This document shows, in pieces, positions 61,808 through 64,000 of a stretch of 64,000 nt of DNA (the first letter of the stretch is position 1; every line of letters begins with the position of its first letter). Source of the stretch: Dromaius novaehollandiae (Eukaryota; Chordata; Aves; Casuariiformes; Dromaiidae). Made by a program: the position numbers and the translations under genes. The stretch covers positions 2,115,501-2,179,500 of the forward strand of contig NC_088101.1 of the NCBI RefSeq assembly GCF_036370855.1, read 5' to 3'. The notes under the pieces were generated by a model. That model worked only from the letters and a program-made list of their open reading frames with translations. It was not told the DNA's origin and ran no database searches.

Positions 61808-63189
61808 CTGAAATTTTGCAATGTAGCACACAGGCACTCAATTTACTACTGAAAATCTGAGGTCTCCAAACCTTGGAACACATTTCTAGGGACCACTGAT
61901 TAAAGCACACTGCTGATCATAGCCATCATGAAAGCAGATCTTGGATCTTGCAGGATTAATCCAATTACTTGAAAAACACCTGGAAACAGATGAGAATGTG
62001 ACTTCCAGAGCATAACATGCATCATGTTTGTGGGTATACACTGTCCAGTAAGAGAGATTTCATTTCTTGACAGTACTAGTTCCTACTAAAAAATATGATA
62101 GCCAGCAAAGATTTGGTGCCTACAAAGCATTAACATGCTGTAAGAGGGCCACCAGCGAACACAAGCATGGCTAAAGCCAAATAGCCTGCAAGAATTAGTC
62201 TCTTTCAGCGGCTTCCAGAGCCACACTAGAATTCTGCGTCATGGGACTGCACCCCTGGTGGTATCATTCATTTGACACAACTGTAGAAGTGTGCTCTAGG
62301 ATTTGGAGGCCTCAGATTTTCAAATGGCCTGGGGGGTCATTTGAAACATGGGCTGGTTTACACCATACCAAAATGAAGCAAGCCCTTGAGTGCATGTGAA
62401 TACTTCTTATTTTGAAACTCTGCCCCCAGCCCTAATAGAGGGGAACAGCCTTAGTTTTTATAAAAATAAGGTCCAAATCCTGGACCTCACCCTCATATCC
62501 AGCTCTTATTACTGAAAGGAAGAGAAATACCTTAGGTAGGGGCCTGACAAAACCCCAGAAGCTTATCCTCCGTATGTTATCTTTGTGTCACTAAGCTGAG
62601 ATCTGCTCGTCTATCTACAGGCCTTCAGGCCATTTTATTACCTCTAACTACCTGTTCTCAAGTGTTGAAAGTTCTCTCTTTTTCCCCTCCCCTGCTTTTC
62701 ATTAGCTAGGTGAGGCACAAAGTGAAAGGCTTGTCTCAGAAAGGCAGGTTCACATGATGTTCCCGGGCTTTTCACACTTCACAGGATGTACAACCAAACC
62801 TATTAAAACAACCATAGCTTAACAAGAGCAGATGTGAGAGGTTTTTGTTTCCTGAGTGCTATGACAGCTGTCACTATGAATGGAGAGGAGGACAACATGA
62901 TATGGATGACATATGTATGAGACAGTAAACAAGCTAATGCCAATTGTAGATGTTCCCTCTAATTTGGGTAGGATTTGCTACAGTAGTTTAATGTCCCGGT
63001 CTGGAACTCATTTAGTTTTTTATCAAAGCTTTCTTACCTGCAGGACTTTTATAAAATATAGGATTTTATATTCTGGGGGAAGAGGAGTATGAGAAATGAT
63101 CTTAAATGAGGATCATTCCTTTTAAAACTCCTCTTATTCAACAGCAATCAATCACATAATTACGTATAACACATTCTGGTGCAATTCAA
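61808..63189. other. Non-coding stretch
   Basis: Unique. One small minus candidate exon at 63038-63072 (acceptor ACTCCTCTTCCCCCAG, donor CAG|GTAAGA, 35 nt) has good splice sites but a frame that does not join in phase with the candidate at 61735-61807. Confidence 0.5.
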
Positions 63190-63445
63190 CCTTTGGCCAG
63201 TGCTACACTGGGGAAATTAACCAGCAGAACTATGCCGTAATAACTTACGTTATAGCTATTCTGGTATAATTTAACTATTCTGGAATAACTCCCCAGTGCA
63301 GACATTCAGTTCCAGAATAAAAGTGATCTTATTCCAGAATAATTGCTCTGTTACCAAAGGAGAATAATCACTCCAGAATCACTCCACATTCATTGTAGAA
63401 TAAAATATGCAGGGAGTTATTTGGGCATGGTTACCCCCTAAAAGT
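63190..63445. mobile_element. Degenerate MITE-like DNA element
   Basis: A 99-bp core (63203-63301) has terminal inverted repeats CTACACTGGGGA and TCCCCAGTGCAG (11 of 12 complementary). Inside and to the right are several ATTCYGGAATAA-type palindromic units: CTATTCTGGTATAATTT, CTATTCTGGAATAACT, TTATTCCAGAATAATTG, CACTCCAGAATCACTCC. The style matches old non-autonomous DNA elements of reptiles and birds that carry TTATTCCGGAATAA motifs. The family is unknown to me, and the outer ends are not certain. Confidence 0.5.
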
Positions 63446-64000
63446 TATTCTAGTGCCAGTTAATTTTCTCATGTACACAGAAATCTTAGTAGTCTTTGGC
63501 AGTGCTGTGTCTTATTATACTTAGCTGTATTTACATGATAATCTGCATAAAATTAAGCACAAAGATTTAAATGGAATGTATTAAGCTCTGTGAATTACCT
63601 TTTTTACCTTGACTCATACATACACACTTGAAGTTTTTTCAATAAGCACATATCTAATCTGAAGGAAAATAAAATCTGTTTAAATACTTGCCTTTGCATA
63701 AATTGTATGATTTAATCCATCATTACAGGCTGAAGTTTGTTCTTTACAGTTTACAACATATAGTCAACAAAGAAACAAACGTACACACAAAAATGTTTTG
63801 AATTTGGGAACTGACTTGGTATTTAGAACATATACAATGACTGCAAAAGTAATTTCAAAATAATTATATTTCAGTCATAGTGAAGTTGTTGTCCAAATGA
63901 GCTAAAATTCCAAAAGCTCACACTTGAAGTCAACATGAATTTATTGATTTTCATAGGTGTAAAGTAAATAATAATAATTTGGTTTTCATGGCTGAAGAAC
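63446..64000. other. Non-coding stretch
   Basis: Unique AT-rich sequence to the end of the window; no feature recognised. Confidence 0.55.

Noticed and set aside
63038..63072. 35-nt minus exon with good splice sites
   Set aside because: Its only open frame does not continue in phase into the next candidate exon, and the AT-rich peptide is not protein-like.

Overview
The window reads as a bird nuclear genome. The best marker is a degraded CR1 LINE at 5581-7330. Its 3' half follows the avian CR1 pattern closely, for example GGTTGGAAGCGACCTCTGGA followed by the TCTAGTCCAACC and GTCCAG-GGGTTTTGAATATCTCCAG blocks. The rest is AT-rich and CpG-poor, with scattered homopolymers and only short, unrelated open frames. 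That is what a vertebrate intergenic region or very long intron looks like. Bacterial, organellar and plant origins do not fit.

I found no protein-coding gene that I can name, no rRNA or tRNA gene and no CRISPR array. The longest ATG-initiated frame on either strand is about 145 codons, which chance can produce in a sequence of this size and composition.

Layout. 1-5580: unique AT-rich sequence with a MIR-like SINE relic and a palindromic amniote repeat. 5581-7330: the CR1 copy, minus strand, with a large internal deletion. 7331-10540: unique. 10541-10969: a solo LTR of an endogenous retrovirus on the minus strand, with a perfect 5-bp target duplication; this is the clearest young insertion. 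11-33 kb: mostly unique, with old CR1 tails, MIR/L2-type fragments, a GC-richer patch with two overlapping frames (27.4-27.9 kb) and microsatellites. 33.3-35.6 kb: three minus-strand candidate exons whose splice sites and frames are mutually compatible. 42.4 kb: one plus-strand candidate exon. 45.4-45.9 kb: an amniote repeat fragment next to a small CpG cluster. 46.7-47.8 kb: two more old CR1 fragments in opposite orientations. 48-64 kb: unique sequence, a 22-base G run, further candidate exons, and a MITE-like element near the end.

Nothing here forms a pathway or operon. What the sequence supports is layered repeat history: MIR/L2-type and old CR1 relics, then bird-type CR1, then the solo LTR. 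A small set of candidate spliced exons would need transcript data. I did not find evidence of an undescribed biological system. The exon candidates and the GC/CpG patches are the places to look first.
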